Origin: Cryptomeria japonica
Lineage: Eukaryota; Streptophyta; Pinopsida; Cupressales; Cupressaceae
DNA: 64,000 nt
Direction: 5' to 3'
NCBI RefSeq assembly: GCF_030272615.1
Contig: NC_081406.1
Coordinates: 476,622,900 to 476,686,899, forward strand
Made by a program: the position numbers and the translations under genes. The notes below the pieces were generated by a model. It ran no database searches. It worked only from the letters and a program-made list of their open reading frames with translations, and was not told where the DNA came from. Of the stretch, positions 10,386 through 22,999 are shown in pieces; position 1 is the stretch's first letter; every line of letters starts with the position of its first letter.

Positions 10386-12623
10386 CTAACCGCTTCCAAT
10401 TTCCTGAGGGTTGTCACATGTTGTTGCGTCGGTTGACTCTTCCTAAGCCTCTTCTTCTTGCATCACATATTTATCTTTCCATTATTTGAATATGTCATCA
10501 CTAGGCTAGGAAAAGTTAAAAATTTTCTTCTTCAACTTATTTAATCTCTTCCATGTATTCCTTAACTGCTTAACTTTCGCTCCCAAAAACCCAAAATGTG
10601 ACTTTATTTTTTCAATCTCCTCAATAGTTTGAATGAACAAAGGGGTATTATCTAAATTTATGATGTCATTTATTCATTGTGACAATTTATGGCCTAACTC
10701 ACCAAGCCATTCCTCTTTATCTTTTAATTTTTCATTATTAACAAAACCTCCAGGGAACAGTTCAAGCTTTTGACCTGCATATTCTTTTCTATATAAGTTT
10801 GCCTTTCTTTCTTTATGAACCCTGCCTTCTACTAACCTGGACATATTTTTTGCCATCTCATAAGTGGCTTTAATAGTGTTATCAACATTTGCCTCCTATT
10901 GGGATAAGTATGTGAGCTCTAAATTAGCTTCCCTGGCAATCCATTTATCCAAAATTGTCTCCAAAATAGCCTCATCTTCTTTCAATGAATTCAGAAGGTT
11001 CATAACTCTGTTCATATTTATGTACACAATTTAAGCCCCAACTATATCAGCAAATTTCAAAATTGTTCCCCTGATCTTCTCCTCATACTTACTTGCAAAA
11101 ATGACCTGAGCTTGCTTCAATCTTTCTATCTCATCTTGGATACTTTCAGCAGATTCAAAACCAAGAATCTCAGGAGAAAGAGGAAACTCAATAATTGGGC
11201 TAGTAGGAGGAGGTCTGGTCAGAGAAGAGGCAATCATCAAATTAGAGGATTCACCTTTTTGTTGTTGTCCTTCCATCTGGCCCTTCAGCTTGGCAATTGT
11301 GTTGTCCTTATGAGCTATCTCAAGTTTAGCTTCATTGTAGGCTTTCAGGACTATTTCTAACTTCACCTAGAGATCAGCTTTCTCTTTAGCTTCTTTCTCA
11401 GCCACTGCCATACTGAATTTTGCAAATTCTAAAGTTGTACTGGTAGCCTCTATCACCCCTATGTCCTTCACTCTCTTGACAATCATGCCTCCTGAATAAC
11501 TAGATTATGAGGAGTCGTTCCTCTTTTTGCTTTCTTCTCTTCTTAATGACCACATGACTAAGGCCACATGGTCATTTTTGTAAGTTACTCCTTTGAGAGG
11601 GTTAGTCTCTTTTCCAACTGCATCAAGAATTAATGCACTGGCTATATCCCACTCAAGGAGAATCAAAACTCTAGCTTGTGCAATCATTTTCCTTCTCTGC
11701 TCAGGGGTAATTGCTTCAAATTATGCTAGAATCTCCTGCTTTACTTCTGCCTCAACAACAGATCATGTATCCTTTTGGGGATGTTCAACCTTCCCCTTCT
11801 CACATCTCTCCTTGAATTTCTCTATATTCTTTCTCCAAACAAACTGTAAAAATGCTCTTGTTTTAACAAAATTGTTATCTGCCAAAAATTCCTCACTGGC
11901 CTGGTTAATGACAAGGTCCAGTTCCTTACCTTTGAACTCTTCAACAGTCAAGTCCATTTTGGCACTTGCTGGCTCTTCTGGCATTCCTTCTTGCAACTCT
12001 CCATATGTGCAGGTAATTTCTCCAAGACTCTCTAATTGCAACAACTGCTCAGCTACTACACGCTTGTCATGCCCAAACTTTAGGGCAAAAATGGAACAAC
12101 AATTTTTTTTTTTTAAACAACCTAATAAAACTAATTAAGCTAAAATAAAAATGCAATAATAAGTCTTGTCTTAACTATGTTTGAACTTTGGAATTATAAA
12201 GGAGTGGTTTACTCAGTTAATCTAATTAACTTAATCATGCATGCGAAAATAATTAAACAAATGCAGAAATAAATTCTCCAAAAGTGTCATTACTATTTCA
12301 TTAAGTAATAAATTAATTTAAACAACAATCTCTAACTAAATTGACAAGAGATATTATTAATCTCAAATAATCTTTTAATTGCTCTAGGAAATAATTAAAT
12401 TAATTCTAACATTTAGATTATTAAAATCTAATAATCAATTGAGCAATAAATATAATGTCTCAAATTTGACTAAAGGGTTAAGTTAATCCTTATTAAAATT
12501 TGCCCTATAAACTTTAATTAATGTTGGCCAAATAAATAGACCCCTAAGGTCTAATTATTAATTAAGCATTTATTAATATTTATTAATAAAAATAAAACCA
12601 AATAGATTTCAACTTAAACCTCT

Positions 12624-12642
12624 TATATATATATATATATAT

Positions 12643-12680
<38 letters not shown>
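12624..12680. repeat. Compound microsatellite (TA)n(CA)n
   Basis: A TA dinucleotide run (12624-12645) passes directly into an AC run (12646-12678). It lies inside the solo LTR. A short poly-C run follows at 12787-12798. Confidence 0.95.
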
Positions 12681-12682
<2 letters not shown>

Positions 12683-12940
12683 AAGTCATATAACTTATTG
12701 ATTTAAAATTAAATTAATGATTAAATAAAATCATATAGGTACCAACTAAGCATGGGGATACCCTATTCGAATTTTGAATAGGGTTCCCCCCCCCCCCCTT
12801 TATTTTTTACTTAACCCATTTAAAATTATCACATGAAAACCCAAACCTAAAATCTATAAAACTAAACCTAAAGAGTCATACCTCTTTTAAAACTAACTCA
12901 CGAATACCCTAACCCAAAATCCAGATTAGGGTTTTCATGT

Positions 12941-13190
12941 TATGCAACAGGGGAGGAGCAAAAATGGCGGAGGGCATTTGAGGAAGGCCACGGATCTCAT
13001 TCTACGCACAGGGCTGCAAGTTTTAATAGGGGTCACGGGAGGGAGTGGCGCCACTCGCAGCGGTGCTATGGGTGCCATAGCGGGTCGTGGCATCGTGGTG
13101 CCTCTGTGGGTCGTGGTCCATAGAGGGCCCACGCCACTTGGGGGCCCGCGGGAGCCTCGGCTCCACGGTACCCTTGAGTAAGGGTTTCAA
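12941..13190. other. GC-rich island inside the solo LTR
   Basis: This is a sharp GC-rich patch of about 250 bp in otherwise AT-rich DNA, with many GTGG, GGCC and CGTGG words. Open frames occur in it on both strands (12942-13181 plus, 13132-12935 minus) only because stop codons are rare in GC-rich DNA. The giant LTR at 55838 carries a patch of the same size and style (57590-57830), so it is probably a family feature of the LTR. Confidence 0.55.
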
Positions 13191-16100
13191 CGATGGTATT
13201 GATTTTTTTTTTTTAATTTATTTATTATTATTTTTACAACATAAAATATGTATAAATATATATATATATAGGTAAAATATATTTTAAATAAGCAGCATCA
13301 AATAATATGGACAGTTAGATTTTATCCAGCATGATAAATGTTTCAAATAGTCCATTTCTTCATTTATAATGAACATAAATCTATTTAGCATGTATTAGAT
13401 TTATTTCTGTTGTATTTTCCCCCCTGTTTGTTTAAATACAGTAATAAAATAAATTAATGATTGACAGAAAGCAAAATAGAACAGAAATACAATAGCTATC
13501 TTTTTCTTTCATTTCTTTCATAGGTTTAAAGCAAAACCCTTTTTGATATGCATACAATAGGTTTTCCCTTTGATGCATTTTTGATACAAGGTATTTAAAA
13601 CTAAATAGTTTTCTTCTTTTTTTCTATCTGAATTTCTAGATTTCTCTTCTATGTCTAAACCTGTATTTTTCTAATCACATAAAAGCATATTTTCTAAAAC
13701 TAACAGAATTAAATAACTGCATTTCTTTTCATTTTTTTAATGCCATATAGTTAACTATAGGAAAAGATTAATATATCTACTTTTATTTTTCTGCATTTTT
13801 TTTTAAATGAATGAAAGAGATAAATAAATTACAGCAGCATGATTATAGTCTAAAAAAAACACTTAGAAATATTAAAAATGCAAAACTATTATTCCCCTAA
13901 TATCTATTTAGCCATATTTTACAATAGGAAATAAATAAATAGAACTAAATAATTACTTTTCTCTTACTAACATTCATGCCTTACTATTTCATTTATTTCC
14001 ATTATATTTTCTGTATTTTTTTTTTTTGAATAAATGACAGAGATAAATAAATTACAGCAGCATTAATATAGTCTAGAAAACACTTAGAAATATTAAAAAT
14101 TTAGAACTATTATTCCTCTAATATCCATTTAACCATATTTTGCAATATCAACTTAACAAAAGAATGCATTTCTTATAAGAATACTTTGAATACAATATGT
14201 CAACTTTACAAATGGGTGAAATACCCAACTAGCCTCTCATTCCTAATAAAAGAGGACTTAAATAAATAAATACATTTCCTTTTTAAAAATAATACAACAG
14301 AAAACTCTTCTCTTTCTGCAACTAAGATACCACAATAGGAACAATTCCAAAGCTTTTCCTTCAATCCCTTCTCAAAGAAACCTACAATACAAACTCTTAA
14401 GGTTGTGACCATGGAGGGCTCACCTCCCAACCTAGGCTTACTATAAGCCACCCCCGAGCTTCGAGATCCAAGACCTAGATAGGTTACACTCAAGCAATAC
14501 ACAAACAAGCATGGAAAACTCATAACAAACGCATTCCCATCCCAAGGCTAAACATCATCACATAATGTGATTTTTACATGGGTGGAAGTGGACTAAGTAC
14601 CTTGAGGAAAAACTACAAAATAGTAGATCACAAGCCATCTCATGGCAACCAAGAACACATCACAAGTCCAACTTGTCCCAACATTGTTATGACCCCCAAG
14701 GCACATATGTCATAATATCTCCCCTTATGACCCCCAAATGCATCAACAAAACTATGTAGCAAGGGTCACATAAACAAACCCTTGAGATCACTCTCTTAAA
14801 GAGAGCCTCTCACTCTAAGGCTATCAAACAATCTTCCACCCCCAAGACCAGTCTACCCTCCCAAGGATAAGATGGCCTTGGATACTCCCAAAACACAAGT
14901 AAATGCATAACCAAAAACTAGTGAAAGATCACATATATATCTTCACAAATAAAACACAAGGGAAGAAAACAACTACATTCAATCAATCTTTCAAAACAAA
15001 GTTTCAACATACAAAGTAAGAGATTGAACCAACCTTGAATCTACCAAGGGTTTACAAGGGATAGTTTGGAGAAGATCATCCCAAATCCACACTTCTTTCC
15101 TTCAACACTTAGCCAAAAATTCTCTATCCTAAACTTGTTTCAAAACTGCAAGATCTAGTCTCCAAAGATGGAGAGTGGGTGATTAACTTCCTAAGTCTCA
15201 ATCCCTTGCCTAAGAAGGCTTCTCTCACTCTTTCCAAACCTCTTGGGTAGAGTGAGAGTTCATATTGGTTGGTCTTCCCAAAGTCTTACACACTCCCTAA
15301 CCAAGGCTCCTCAAAAAGGGGAATGGAATGGGGAAAAGGAATGACACATATCAAGAAGGTTATCTAACCAAGGAAGGCTCTCCTAAAGATGAAATTCGGC
15401 CATCTTGGGAAACTCACTTTTTGGGGAGATTGAACAAGTCCTAGGGAGTGGACACGTGGCCAAATTTGGCCTTCATCCATAGGTACACCATATGGCCCAC
15501 TAAAAATGCTCCAAAATTGACTCTAGGAGTTGGTTTAACCCTTGGAAAGTCCACCCAAAGTTTACCTACGGGTCAACTCTGAGTTGACCCTCCTAAAGGC
15601 TCACTATCCTAGGTTTACTTGGGACCTTCAAGGATAATTTAAAATATAAACATTGAAAAAAAAAATTCCTCAAAAAGAGGCACGACAATGCCAACTCAAC
15701 ATACCACACATGTGTCAAGTGGCACTACAAAAGAATTCCACATCACAAATACAGACATGGCAATTGTCCCTATTGAAATTTATAAATTAAACAAATTACC
15801 AAATTGAACGCTCATGCAAGCATAACATTTACAAATTAAAATACGTTTACAAACGAGGGGTTGTCTCTCCAAATAGACAACCCCTGGTTTCACAATCGCA
15901 CATAGACCTAGGCTTGATTCTCCATAAGGTTTCCATGGTCACATGGATAATTTTCCTGCGCATCTCAATTACAAATTAGTAATTCCCAAATAGCCTCATA
16001 TAATATTAAACACTTGCATAAGAATACAAATCAATCACTTTGTATACAATTGACATCATACAAATCAATTTACCATATATCAAAGCAAATCCACATAAGC

Positions 16101-18236
16101 AATTATCATAATCCTCATAAATTTAATCCATTCATAAGATATGCATCATATTTATAGAATCATAATAAAGTCCTACAAATCAAATAAATGACATACACCA
16201 TCTCAATGTTATCCTATCCTAGAATCATATAAAATTCTATATCCATAATGCATAGAAATGAAGCATCAATATATCAATGTTATCCAATCCTAGGATCATG
16301 TAAAGTTCTATATCCATAATGCATAGAAATAAAGCATCCATAATAGTTCCAACATTAAAATCACTGAAATGCTAGGATGGGTCAGGGTAGGGCCTCACAA
16401 TGCTCATCTCCTATGTGTATTGGGGATTGGGAAGGAGAATATAAGGGCTCATCTATTTGCACTTCTTTCCCTACCCTTTGCCTTTTTGGAGAGTCTTGGA
16501 TTTTAGTGACATCTTCCAGTGGCCTTTTTCCTTTCTAAATGGGGGGCTCATCCATTTTGGGCATTACTATATTATACCCTGATTTTTTGTACATCACATA
16601 TTCACCAAGGGGAACCACCTTGGCATAAGTAGGCTTAGCTAAAACAAGTTTGGCTTTCTCAGGATCAACTCCTATTACAACCTCCCTTTTCTCTTTTAAA
16701 GTCTACATTAGATCCTCAAAATGGACCACCAAAAACTTAATCTTTTCTTCAAAAGGATTAAAACTAGCCAAAGGATCATAGTTTCTATCAAAATGCTGAA
16801 TGAAATCTAGAGTTTTCTTGAACACTATCCATTTCTCCTTCCTTACTTCTTGTTCATCCAGATTAAATTCAATCCTTATTAGGTCTTCAAGGAAATGAAA
16901 TATATGAGCTTTACCCCCACATCTAACTTTCTTCCTAAACATATCGTTGAAGAAATCCTCTGAATCAGCAAACCTAGCAACTACAGTGGGTAACCTATAT
17001 GGCTGAAGAAATTTGTCAAAATGTACCCAGCCACCCTTGGTGATTACAAACTGATGTGCCATTGTGCCTATTGGGAAAATGGTCCCCCTTCCTTTGCTTG
17101 TCAACTCTGCTTCCTGTAGGTCTCCAATTTGCCTCAAGATCTCAGCTATGCCTACCTTCAAAGGGACCTGGTAGGGGAGAAAATATGGAGTTCCCCTAAA
17201 ACCATACACTCCGAAAATAGTAGAAATAGGATACAAAATTATATCCCCCAGTTATGCACAATTTTAATACCTTCGGCAAACTCTTTGGGTCTAATGAATT
17301 TCAAGTGAGCCTTATGAATCCTAGGGTTTTCTTGACATAAAAGGATTTTGAGCCTGGATGCGAAGTATCTATCAAATTTCAAATAACTTGCATCCTCTTT
17401 GTCCCAAGACAAAATGGTGCTCCATAACTGAACAGGCATTTCCTCTCCCTCTTTTTCCTTTAGCAAGTCCATCTCAGTTGCAAAATATTCAACACTTTTA
17501 AATAAGAACATGTGCATAAGCAGGGAATACCATCCAAAAGGTCTATCTACTTTAGCATTTTTTATTCCAATTAGGCCTTCATGAATGGCATCAGTAAGGT
17601 AGAGTGTAAAATCAAAGGTCACTGCCAGAGGTGGATTCAAAATATGTGTCATCATAAGCATGTAGTGGGTTGGCATGGTGCTTTCTGCATCTTCCCCAAG
17701 AATCTGACATAAAGACCAGTATATTCCCTTATCCCTCAAAGTAAATAAATTCATAGGGAAAGGCTCCATTGTGCTTGGGCCTACTAATGTCAATCCTCCT
17801 ATTTTTGCAAATAATTATTTCAATGGCCCACTCCTAAGATGGTCCTTTTGTGCATCATAGACCTTCTTAAGCTTGTCAAAATCAATAGGCTCTAGATAGT
17901 TTGAGGCCTCACTTAGCTGAAAAACTTTCCTGAATTCATCATCATTGATTTCAATTAAAACACCTCCATTTATATTTCTCATAGTTTTAGTGATGGGGTC
18001 ATAGTTTTTTGCAATCTGAGTCAGCAAGCCAACATCCATGAATACTCTGGGCACCACAAGTTTTCCAACATCCAACTCCCATATACTATGAAATGGGGTA
18101 GGCGAGTTTCGCTGACTAAATCCTACTCTGAATAGTCCTAAACCTACCATGCCTATCTGAGCATCCCTCAACCAACAACGTTTATCATATAGCCCATCAC
18201 TAATTTTTAGATGGGGAGTTTTAGGCACAAGTTCTT

Positions 18237-18286
18237 TTATTTTGGCTAAACTATTGGTGGATTATTTTGGCTAAACTATTGGTGGA
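18237..18286. repeat. Perfect 25-bp tandem duplication
   Basis: The 25-base word starting TTATTTTGGCTAAACTATTG at 18237 is repeated exactly at 18262. It lies in the N-terminal coding part of the unknown frame and shifts it out of phase. Because the copies are still identical, the duplication is probably more recent than the stop codons around it. Confidence 0.9.
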
Positions 18287-18370
18287 TTGAGCCAATTTCT
18301 CCAAGAAATCATCACAGATAGCTCATTCTTGGTAATCCACCTTTCCTATGGGTTCCTTTCGCAGTGCCAT

Positions 18371-18884
18371 CTTAAAAACTATCCCTACCACAATCACTAT
18401 TTATGATAATTCCTTATAAATTTCGAACACCACAAGAGAAAAAGATACAGAGCAAATTCAAAGAAAAACTTAATTATAGCTTGAGAGAACTCAAACAGTG
18501 CACCTATTTTCGGCAAAATTTCTTCAAATGCCCTTTTGCTATATTGAATTTCCAACACTATCTTATCAATGAGTCTTAACAATAACTGAGCATTGATTAC
18601 CAATTCATAAAGCCACACACTTCTGCAGTTAAACCTTTTGATATTTCAAAAATTTGGCTCCAACGGCCCAGAAGGGCGCCCTCTGCACATTTCTCCTTTG
18701 GTCACCAACCTGCAATGGTTAAAGTTTGGATGTATTTCCACTATGGTAAAGTGACCACCATCATATCTTGTCAAACTAACACACTTGCTAACAACATCAG
18801 CTTCCTCAATGGGCCCATCGGTTGGTCACTTATCCGCCCTTTGTCGCTATGTTGCAACGGTTATCAGTCAAGCAGCTTTTCTTT
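18371..18884. other. Junction region between the RT remnant and the unknown frame
   Basis: RT similarity stops at 18885, after the residues SGKLLG, and sequence of unknown origin follows. A minus-strand open frame of 73 codons (18618-18397) has no recognised match and lies 26 bases before the ATG of the unknown frame. The stretch 18640-18720 contains GGGCGCCC and GGTGACC words but no clear LTR or primer site. Confidence 0.4.
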
Positions 18885-19783
18885 GCCTAATAATTTACCT
18901 GATGTCACCCTGAAGAAACACTTCTTAGGGTTTATCCTGACTTGGAATTTCTCCAGTCTTTGAAAGATTTTATCTAATATGCCCAGATGTTCAGCCCAGG
19001 TGAATGACTTAGCCAGTAAATCATCGACATAGTCTTCCATGAAGGTATGCATCATATCATGAAAGATTGTTGGCATTGCTCTTTGATAAGTTTCCCCAGC
19101 ATTCTTCAAGCCAAAAGGCATGACATTCCAATAATACGTTCCCCAAGGATAGGTGAACGCAATTTTATCTTGATCCTCTGGAGCTATCTTGATTTGATTA
19201 TAGCCAGAGAAACCATCCATTAATGAGAGCATTGCATAGCCCGTTGTGAGGTCCACAATTATATCATTGTTGGGCAAAGGAAAGTCATCCTTTGGATAGG
19301 CTTTTGTTGACATCTGTAAAATCTATGCATATTCTGATGCTTCCATCTGGTTTTGAAACTGGTACAATGTTTGAAATTCATTCAGCGTAATCTATAGGTC
19401 GAATGAATCTGACGTCTAGTAATTTCTTTAGTTCATCTTTGACCATTAATGCTACATGTGGATTCATGATGCACTTTCTCATAAGATGCTTCTTCCCTTT
19501 GAATGGTTAGTTCCTCTTGTCGTTTCTCTTTTTCCTAGTGTTCTCGCTCTTTCCTTGTTGTTTCTGCTACTTGGTGTAGTGCCTCTTTCCAGGAGTCCTC
19601 ATTGTATTTATTCTTTGCTTTCCACTAAGGTTTTTGATATTTATTTTGTTTTTTCTTTGGGGGTATGTTGTGTCTATATCCCAATCCCGTTTTGTCATGA
19701 GAAAATTGTGAAGGAGGGTCTAGTGGTTCTATAATGCCTTCTTAGCGCTTGTCTATAGGTCCTTTGCCATTGTATCCCATTTG
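18885..19783 (-). pseudogene. Reverse transcriptase fragment and upstream linker of G1
   Basis: The minus strand continues from the protease through a glycine-rich, G-patch-like linker (about 19800-19680, YGKGFL then a lysine-rich part) into reverse transcriptase. RT motifs visible are VNKSLSKDDFPLPNND-like text at about 19285 (overlapping a frameshift), MDGFSGYNQIKIAPEDQDK at about 19225-19165, the PWGTYYWNVMPFGLKNAG block at about 19140-19090, and an intact YVDD at about 19035-19024. Similarity ends abruptly at SGKLLG (18885). The thumb, connection and RNase H are missing from the window. A frameshift near 19315 and stops near 19370 and 19740 break the frame. Residue style is Tat/Ogre-like. 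Confidence 0.85.
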
Positions 19784-20560
19784 TTACATGATCAGGAATC
19801 CTTTCCCATATTGTTGTGTTGGTATGGCTAACTCTAGACTAGAAGCTCTGACTTCTCCCTCATCCTTGTATAGCCAACTAAGGATGTCTTTCTCTTCTGA
19901 TTCATGTGCTAGTGTGCCTAATTGGATAAATTTGCCATCAAACTTGGTGATGGGTTGTGTTGCTTGATGTGTCGATGCAGAAGGTTGTCCATGAGATTTT
20001 GATGATGTTGGCAATTTGGATAGACACATGGGTTCGAAAGAGTATTTTCCCATGCCTTGCTTTTTGATTTTCATATTTTGTTTAAAATCCATGGATAAAG
20101 ATTTGAGCTTTTCTTGATGATGATCCAGTACTGAGGAAGTTGGAGCTTCCTTGTTGTGTAGAACCAGGCTGTCTTGAGCTGCCCCCATAGCATTGCAATG
20201 TTGAAAGGGGTTATTGTCAGCTGATATGGAAATCTTTTGTCCATTATATGGGAATTTGACACATTGATGGTAATTTGATGGCACTGCTTGCATTTCATGT
20301 ATCCAAGGATGACCCAATAAAATATTGTATGTCAAGTCTATGTCTAAGACTTGGCACATAGTGTCTCTTTGTATCGGTCCTACCTAAATAGGTAATATCA
20401 GTGTTCCCTTGGATGATCTCTCTTCATTATCATATACCATGATGGTGATCTTTTTATCTGGATTAATAGACTATTTAGAGAAGCCTAATGCATGGATAAG
20501 TTTTAAGGTACAGATATTAAGACCATCTCCTCCATCTATTAATACTCTTTTAACTCAATG
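19784..20560 (-). pseudogene. Aspartic protease region of G1
   Basis: This is a retropepsin-type protease, which cuts the element polyprotein. The active-site region at about 20545-20515 reads RVLIDGGDGLNIC, close to the usual LID.GS.LN. pattern but with Asp in place of Ser. The later flap and core region at about 20335-20255 reads YNILLGHPWIHEMQAVPS, strongly typical of Tat/Ogre proteases. A Lys/Ser-rich tail leads into the RT linker. At least two in-frame stops occur between 20360 and 20555, so it is not intact. Confidence 0.8.
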
Positions 20561-22999
20561 TTTGTAGACTAAGACTTCAATATGAAGGGGAGTATTATGT
20601 GGATGACTCAAAGAGATATTATCATGTTCGGAAAAGGTGAGATTATGAGGCCCTGTCATATGAGCCACCATGGCTTGAAATTTATCAATGTCCAGATCTT
20701 GAGGCACATTTATTTCAATGAGCGCTTGTTTTAAAATGTCCTTATGTTTTGCTGAGAGTTTGAGTAACTTGAGTATGGATATATGAGTAGGAGTTCTCCG
20801 TAGTTGATTAACCAAATCATATTGAGTCTTGGGGATAGTGGTCGATGTTGATGTATGCCCTTTCAAGACGTATTTTTGAGCTCTGGTTGTCACATTGATT
20901 GATGTATGGTAATGTTTGTCTTTGATCTTTATGATATTTATTTGGCTGTCATTTGTTGATATGTGATTGATGGTGTTGTTGTACAAATGATTTATGTGAG
21001 CTCCTCGTGTATCGTTTGATGATGAAGCTCCTTCCTTGTTGTAATTCAGAAGAGGATTTTTAAAGGTGTCATGCTCACCATTCATTTTGAGACCATCAAC
21101 CATTAAATCACCTCTATCGATCATTTCTTGAATAATAATATTAATCCTCATGCAATCATTTGTATGATGTCCTTTGTTTTGATGAAAATCACATAAATGC
21201 GAGTCATTCCACCAAGGTGCTTTGATCTGAGGTTCAAAGTTGTTTATGGCTGGTAATGTGATAATCTTGTTTGCCAGGAGTTCGCGAAATGTTAATTCTA
21301 AGGATTGTCCCAATGGTGTGTAGATGCGTCTATTTGGGAAACTGTTGGTGTTACCTCTTTGATTTGTATTATTCCCTCGATTAGTGTTGTTGCCTTGGGT
21401 ATTGTTGTTGGTGTTTGAATTTGAAGGTCCCTGATTGGTATTTTGTGGATAAGGGTTAGTGCCTTGGTTAACACTTTTATAATTCTTGTTAGCTTGTTGA
21501 TTACTTGATAAATCCAATACTGGTTGTTTGGACTTCATATCATTAGCATCAGTTCCTCCCTCATTAACAATGTTTTTTGTTTCTGGTCCAAAATCTAGAT
21601 TTGTCTAAAGTGTTGTTATTGTTTTGGTTGTTAAAGTTAGTGTTGGATGAATTAGTTCCTTCCTTAAAGAACTCCAATTCTCTTTTCTTGATGGAGGCTT
21701 CTTCTACTTGGATTTCATTTTTGATCAACTTGGCAGAAGATGGTATGCACTGGAGCTTGAGTTGATAACTCATCTCACTATTTAGATTGTCAATGAAGAT
21801 CTCCATCTTTTCCTTTTCAAGCACATCTTGAGGATATCTCAAAACCATACATCTCCAAAACTGAAGAAATACCATGAATGTTTCATTGCTTTTCTGTTTG
21901 GTATTACATACATCCAATATGGTTATCGTGTGTTGAATATTATAGGAGTATTGTGTGATATATTTGTTTACCAACTCATCAAAGGATCTGATGGGAGGTG
22001 TAAGTTTAGACAACCACTCCATTTTTTCCCTCCCAAACTTCTTGGGAATAGCCTCATTAAGTAAGTGTCATCGTGAGCAAATTCTGGGCTTATGGTACAA
22101 AATTCTCGAACATGATCATGGGGATCGCTCTTACCATCATATTTGTCATATTTTGGTATATCTGAATTCAAGGGGAAAGGTATCATGTTTAATCTCCTGT
22201 CAAAGGGGTAAGGACAAATTTCATCCAAGGAGTATCGCATTATGGTCCCCAGTTGCATGTCCTGCATTTGTCTTTGTAGCATTTGAATTTGTTGTGTAAG
22301 AGCGACCATAGGTGCATTTGTGCACCGAGGAAAAGCTTCTTCCCTTTCATTATTCCTAGTTTGGGCATGATTATGTTTGGCTATATTATGTTTTTCAGGT
22401 ATGTTTTCAGGGTCATGTGTTTCTTCTTCTCTCTGTTGTTCTTGATAGGCATAATTTTGAGTCCTTGTCCTCAAAATTTGTTCGTAGACCTTCCTTAAAT
22501 TTTCAATATCAAAATCTTCAGGAAGTCTAACTCCTTTGCTAGTTAGCATAAGCATATATTTTTCCTTATCAACTTCAATGAGTCTTTCCATGAGCTTTTG
22601 GAATGAGGGGTTTTCTTGACATTCTTGAAGAATTTCCTTAGTGATCTTTGTATCTCCCAAATCAGTATAATCAAAAGGGTTTGATAATATACGACCCATA
22701 CTTGACTCTGGTTGTGGTTTGCTTTGCTTGTTTCTTTGAGAGTGATTGATAGCAGGCATCTAATAAAAGCTTCTTGTAACAAAGGGGATAAAATCTTCTT
22801 CTTCTTGTTCAGGGGTTGGTGGTTCAGGTCGAGCTATGTTATAAGTGATGCAGAATCGTGGGAATAAAGAGGGGTTAATCTTTCCTCCACGATTCAAGCA
22901 TTGGTTGAATGTTGCTTTCTGAATGTAAGCTTTTCTTCTTAAGGGTTCTTTGTCAAACTCGTTTGATTTGCCTTGAAGATAAAATCGCATATGATGCAA
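20555..22999 (-). pseudogene. Gag region of gypsy element G1
   Basis: Gag forms the virus-like particle that packages element RNA. The minus strand begins near 22999 and runs through a glutamate-rich N-terminus, an in-frame stop at 22760, a Q-rich helical stretch (about 22310-22250, QIQMLQRQMQDMQLG), and the gag core (about 22175-21840, IPKYDKYDGKSDPHDHVREF then FDELVNKYITQYSYNIQ). An Asn/Thr-rich linker and a CxxH..GH..C zinc knuckle (about 21200-21150, CDFHQNKGHHTNDC) follow. The protein continues toward the protease. Frameshifts are evident near 22000 and 21560. The long Asn-rich tracts may be expanded codon repeats. Confidence 0.85.

Larger units (their letters stand above)
12065..16399 (-). 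mobile_element. Solo LTR, 4.3 kb, with target duplication
   Basis: The plus strand starts TGTCATGCCC at 12065 and ends GGGCCTCACA at 16399. It is flanked by ACGCT (12060-12064) and ATGCT (16400-16404), a 5-bp target duplication differing by one C/T transition. On the minus strand it begins TGTGAGGCCCTACCCTGACC, resembling the start of the giant LTR at 55838 (TGTAATGCCCCTACCCTAG). Both are over 4 kb and carry one GC-rich island and long A/T-rich stretches. The two are probably from one family, in opposite orientation. No internal region is present, so recombination between two LTRs is the likely origin. Removing it and one duplication rejoins the unknown frame exactly in phase. Confidence 0.75.
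10386..18370 (-). pseudogene. Large unrecognised reading frame (about 1,200 codons), split by a solo LTR
   Basis: The family was not recognised. Read on the minus strand from an ATG at 18370 to a TAG at 10386-10388, omitting the solo LTR (12065-16399), it gives about 1,200 codons. The first half (18370-16404) looks globular, with blocks such as LDVGKLVVPRVFMDVGLL and KGGWVHFDKFLQPYRLP. A basic cluster at about 16534-16470 (KRPLEDVTKIQDSPKRQR) could be a nuclear localisation signal. The second half (12064-10386) is charged and probably coiled (LKAYNEAKLEIAHKDNTIAK) and ends in an acidic tail. Breaks seen are a 25-bp duplication (18237-18286), a frameshift in a G-run near 17237, and TAG or TAA stops near 18323, 17815, 16703, 16536, 11763, 11505, 11031 and 10674. 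The second half keeps one frame throughout. It lies where the end of RT and RNase H of G1 should be. It could be a captured host gene, a retroelement accessory protein, or the coding part of a separate non-autonomous element. Confidence 0.6.

Noticed and set aside
11593-12138. Plus-strand frame of 181 codons
   Set aside because: It is a shadow of the minus-strand unknown frame and runs over the edge of the solo LTR at 12065.
12935-13275. Open frames on both strands in a GC-rich patch
   Set aside because: Frames are open because GC-rich DNA has few stop codons; no domain, no start context, and the patch lies inside a solo LTR.
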